Assembly: GCA_002686195.1 (NCBI GenBank)
Contig: NZAS01000174.1
Location: 1-26,760, forward strand
Length of the DNA: 26,760 bases
Reading direction: 5' to 3'
DNA from: Candidatus Pacearchaeota archaeon
Lineage (GTDB): Archaea; Nanoarchaeota; Nanoarchaeia; Pacearchaeales; GW2011-AR1
Of this stretch, positions 24,221 through 26,760 are shown piece after piece. The notes beneath the pieces are model-generated. The model was not told the DNA's origin, made no database searches, and worked only from the letters and a program-made list of their open reading frames with translations. Both the position numbers and the translations under genes were made by a program. The number at the start of each line of letters is the position of its first letter. Position 1 is the first letter of the stretch.

Positions 24221-26016
24221 TACACTACTTTGCCTCTTATATCTGTCTCAGGAAATTTGATTTCTACCAATGCGTTGGCTGGTACTATTAAGTAACTTCC
24301 GTCGGGGGACAGATTGTCATTAATATTAATGTTTGCAAAGGAATAACCCGCGCCCGTCTTATTAACGAGCTTTACCGTTAACACATCTAACAGCCCTTTA
24401 ACATTTTTTAATTCGCTATAAATGTCACTAATATAGAATGGTTCTCCAATATAAAGAGGAGAACTATATTTTATTGCCAAGGTATTAATGGCATCATCTA
24501 ATAAAACAAACTTATCAGTACCAGTAGCAGCTTTGATGATAAATTCGATCCCTATGTTGAGAATATAGGGATCTAAAATATCAATTGTGTCATTAATCAT
24601 TCTGTACTGATTTAGCCATGTTTTTATATTATCCTTAATTGTGCTATTGGTTTTGATCAATTTGCCGGCGCTATCTTCGGAAACCACATATAAATTAAGG
24701 TTTCTTTTTTGTGAATTGGGATCTTTTTGTGTAGAGCAACGCTTAATCGAGCCAAATTTTGCCGGCATCCTATACACAAGGTTCTCATAATCCGCTTGAG
24801 TAACCGCCCGATTTTGCGTGGGAAAAGTATCAAAAATTCTTCTTTTAACTTCAGCAGAAGAAGGTGATGTGACATCCCCCATAATGGGCTCCTCGTTAAA
24901 CACTTCCAGCGAATCAATCACTGTTTGCACTGTTGTGGCGTTAAGGGAATCGAAGTTGGCAAAATCCATTCTAGCGCTCGCCACTGCGTTCAGGGCGCCC
25001 GCCGTAATATTAGAATTTGCCGGATTGGTTACTCTATACGTAACGGTAAGAGTCGTATTCGACGGTACAATACCCAGGCTTTCATTTTTAGATAATCGTG
25101 TGGGATCAAAAGTTGTACTAGTCACGTAATCTTTTCCAAAAACATCCATCGCCACTGATTGTGGATCTGCTACAACATTACTTTCTCCCGTTTTCCCACT
25201 TCCAAATTGTAAAAAAGTATTGGCGCGTGTCCTTTCGACTGCAAACTTTCTGGAGACTAAAATAGGCTTTAGAATGGACGGAACATTATCATTTTTATAA
25301 TTGGTGTTACCAAGTTCCTTTAAGATCATGTCTTGTGCAAGATAATCAACTTCAAAGTATTCATTGCCTTGTGAATCGGTAACTGAAATAATTTCTGAAA
25401 CTTCAGAAGCTTTTAAAGCAACTCTTAAAAATCTCTGGTAGGAACCGATTTTTATTCTTTCTTGGCTGAAATATCCTGAAACTACATTTCCACGAGCTTT
25501 AATGGCATAATATGTGGGGGCGCCCGTAGTAGCGTCAACTGTTGCCACCACAGAAGGAAACTTGGGATCTGAAAAATCAATGTTTTCTGTTAAAACAAAA
25601 TTTAGTCCCGTTTGTGAACTAAAACGCGAACCTCTTTTAAGAATAGGAATATAATTAGTGTCGGGCCCAATTCCCGTACTCGATGCCGGGATTACTATAT
25701 AAAATGCCACCGTCCCATAGGTTGAGGGGCGCCCCGTATATTTATAACCCAGGACGCGGCCATGGCGTAAAATATTACTATATTGATAAGCCGTATCTAA
25801 AAAAGATTCGTTAACATTATAATCCAAATAAAACGACAGTTGATCGCCGATATAAGCTACCGCATCTATCATAAGTGACCCAAAAGACGCTTCGCTCCAA
25901 TCTTTAAAGTTGTCCGGATAGAATCTCTCGACTATTTGCAGTAAGTCTCGGCGAATAGTTTCGTATTCCCGATGTGTATAATCTATTGGTACTATCTTTT
26001 TTTGTTCACTGGACAT
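24220..26016 (-). CDS. gp6: Baseplate wedge protein, gp6/baseplate-J family (598 aa)
   Basis: The N-terminal 110 residues carry the family signature: DYTHREYETIRRDLLQIVER followed by an F-x-DWSEASFGSLMIDAVAYIGD type segment, then SFYLDYNVNESFLDTA. The C-terminal half has the baseplate-J pattern, including the conserved segment around residues 385-430 with SSAEVKRRIFDTFPTQNRAV, TQADYENLVYRMP and then KFGSIKRC. Length is close to T4 gp6 (660 aa). These proteins dimerise and link neighbouring wedges into the ring of a contractile-tail baseplate. The gene follows gp25 after 15 bp, the usual order in many T4-like and simpler contractile systems. A GAGGG ribosome binding site (26027-26023) lies 6 nt before the ATG. 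Its stop overlaps the next start. Confidence 0.9.
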   Translation of the reverse strand: MSSEQKKIVPIDYTHREYETIRRDLLQIVERFYPDNFKDWSEASFGSLMIDAVAYIGDQLSFYLDYNVNESFLDTAYQYSNILRHGRVLGYKYTGRPSTYGTVAFYIVIPASSTGIGPDTNYIPILKRGSRFSSQTGLNFVLTENIDFSDPKFPSVVATVDATTGAPTYYAIKARGNVVSGYFSQERIKIGSYQRFLRVALKASEVSEIISVTDSQGNEYFEVDYLAQDMILKELGNTNYKNDNVPSILKPILVSRKFAVERTRANTFLQFGSGKTGESNVVADPQSVAMDVFGKDYVTSTTFDPTRLSKNESLGIVPSNTTLTVTYRVTNPANSNITAGALNAVASARMDFANFDSLNATTVQTVIDSLEVFNEEPIMGDVTSPSSAEVKRRIFDTFPTQNRAVTQADYENLVYRMPAKFGSIKRCSTQKDPNSQKRNLNLYVVSEDSAGKLIKTNSTIKDNIKTWLNQYRMINDTIDILDPYILNIGIEFIIKAATGTDKFVLLDDAINTLAIKYSSPLYIGEPFYISDIYSELKNVKGLLDVLTVKLVNKTGAGYSFANININDNLSPDGSYLIVPANALVEIKFPETDIRGKVV

Positions 26017-26022
26017 AAAAAA

Positions 26023-26027
26023 CCCTC
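26023..26027 (-). promoter_or_regulatory. Ribosome binding site of the gp6-like gene
   Basis: The minus strand reads GAGGG, 6 nt before the ATG at 26016-26014, in the 15-bp gap after gp25. It supports the chosen start. Confidence 0.55.
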
Positions 26028-26031
26028 ATTT

Positions 26032-26400
26032 TTAAGTAGTAATTTCTAATAAATCTGATTGGCTTAGGCCAGGAATACTATATCTTATCTGTATTCCTAG
26101 GGAATTTTGGTCTGCATCAGTATTTCCAAAGAAAATATTTTGAATTCGAATGGCGGGAATATAGATACGAACTTGTTCTCTAATTTTTCCATCTATTCGA
26201 GAGGTGGTATCTTGACCAAAATTCTCAAATAAATAACTTTTAAGTCCAACACCAAAATTAGGATCCATCACTCTCTCGCCTGGATTAGTAAGCACCAGCA
26301 TTTTCAAATTTTGTTTAAAAAGCTTCTTTAAAGAGCGAATCATATGAAAACCATTTACAGTATCTAATTCTAGCGGTAGCGCTACTCCAAGTGAACTCAT
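26032..26400 (-). CDS. gp25: Baseplate wedge protein gp25-like (122 aa)
   Basis: Size and sequence fit the gp25/lysozyme-like (GPW/gp25) family found in T4, P2 (gpW) and contractile injection systems. An early basic segment (IRSLKKLFKQNLKMLVLTNP) leads into GERVMDPNFGVGLKSYLFEN at residues 41-60, containing the family hallmark of a G-E-R, a following P-x-F-G and a terminal L-F-E. The C-terminus (GIQIRYSIPG) is the usual final strand. Despite the family name it is not an active lysozyme; gp25 joins the wedge to the first sheath ring. It is adjacent to the gp6-like gene, the typical arrangement. The ATG at 26400-26398 has a GAGGT ribosome binding site 9 nt upstream. Confidence 0.92.
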   Translation of the reverse strand: MSSLGVALPLELDTVNGFHMIRSLKKLFKQNLKMLVLTNPGERVMDPNFGVGLKSYLFENFGQDTTSRIDGKIREQVRIYIPAIRIQNIFFGNTDADQNSLGIQIRYSIPGLSQSDLLEITT

Positions 26401-26409
26401 TTTTTATTT

Positions 26410-26414
26410 ACCTC
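26410..26414 (-). promoter_or_regulatory. Ribosome binding site of gp25
   Basis: The minus strand reads GAGGT, 9 nt before the gp25 ATG, in the 27-bp gap after the upstream gene. Its place outside the upstream frame supports reading 26428-26760 rather than 26397-26603 as the real upstream gene. Confidence 0.55.
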
Positions 26415-26427
26415 ACTATAACTATCA

Positions 26428-26760
26428 TCAATCGTTACTTTCACACAACTCTCCATTCTCATTAAATGGATTTGTGCGAAGCATTCTTCGTTTCCACCAT
26501 GGTAGAAGGTGTTGGCCGGGCGCATTTTTGAATTTTTCTTTAAATTCATTTGTAATAATGACGCCCGGAGTTTCGCCGGGGCCCCCAAAGCTATCATTGT
26601 CATCGGCCGGGTTCCAAGTGCGAGAATAATAATAGCTCTTAAATATTTTCTTTATTCGTGTTTTAGAATTACGCAGCAATACTTGATCCCAATCATCCCA
26701 CTCTAAAACAAACGGCGACGGAAAGCCTGAATTTCGATCTACTGGGTGGGCCCAACCGGC
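26428..26760 (-). CDS. Unrecognised gene, C-terminal 110 aa (5' end outside window)
   Basis: One minus-strand frame is open from the right edge of the window to a stop at 26428, giving 110 residues. The stretch starts AGWAHPVDRNSGFPSP, continues through an acidic aromatic patch (LEWDDWDQVLL), a basic helix (SKTRIKKIFKSYYYSRTW), a Gly/Pro-rich loop (GGPGETPG) and LPWWKRRMLR, and ends GELCESND. A TTG inside (26679) could be misread as a start, but the frame continues unbroken upstream of it. It lies 27 bp before gp25, where contractile phages often place other baseplate genes, so a baseplate or virion role is a reasonable guess. I cannot assign a family. Confidence 0.65.
   Translation of the reverse strand, partial: AGWAHPVDRNSGFPSPFVLEWDDWDQVLLRNSKTRIKKIFKSYYYSRTWNPADDNDSFGGPGETPGVIITNEFKEKFKNAPGQHLLPWWKRRMLRTNPFNENGELCESND

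Noticed and set aside
25739..25746. Second minus-strand TATAAATA
   Set aside because: It lies inside the gp6-like gene with no start nearby downstream; it fits the chance rate for this base composition.
26397..26603. 68-codon minus-strand frame overlapping the gp25 start
   Set aside because: The other frame (26428-26760) is open across the whole region to the window edge and leaves the gp25 ribosome binding site in a proper gap, so this one is a shadow.

Overview
The window is part of a tailed double-stranded DNA phage genome with a contractile (myovirus-type) tail. The evidence is a T4 gp25-like baseplate wedge protein and a gp6/baseplate-J-like protein next to each other at the right end, a long run of very large virion-type proteins, and a phage-style DNA primase and RuvC-like resolvase at the left end. 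Base composition is about 40% G+C by eye. Every supported gene is on the minus strand, so transcription runs from right (26760) to left (1). Genes are packed almost end to end with short overlaps (ATGA, TAATG, 11-13 bp) and gaps of no more than 46 bp. No stretch over 300 bases lacks a gene. I see no tRNA, rRNA, CRISPR array, insertion sequence or convincing terminator. The host cannot be read from the sequence; the overall style resembles uncultured environmental, probably aquatic, myoviruses, which is an impression and not a database result.

Layout in transcription order. (1) 26760-22469, baseplate: the 3' part of an unrecognised gene, gp25, gp6/J, and a 583-aa protein with a DNRLRE-like beta-sandwich. 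(2) 22479-13024: one giant 3151-aa structural protein with one clear LamG-like jelly roll, a second probable one, a helical middle section and a C-terminal tail with three His-x-His motifs. (3) 12977-2295: a set of virion proteins (354, 1013, 168, 354, 947, 335 and 362 aa), mostly of unknown function, followed by a 462-aa protein (2292-904). Three of these (1013, 354 and 947 aa) are acidic and carry unusual cysteine clusters. Two (354 and 335 aa) share an N-terminal module, and two (362 and 462 aa) share a C-terminal module. (4) 907-1: a RuvC-family Holliday-junction resolvase and the N-terminal part of a Cys4 zinc-ribbon DNA primase, probably starting at TTG inside the resolvase gene.

The gp25 and gp6 proteins would build the baseplate wedge. 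The following ~22 kb has the position and composition of peripheral baseplate, tail-fibre or decoration proteins, so the least described part of this window is probably a large modular host-contact apparatus. That is inference from gene order and domain types. The left end passes directly into DNA metabolism without a strand switch or gap: the resolvase start codon overlaps the stop of the last virion gene.
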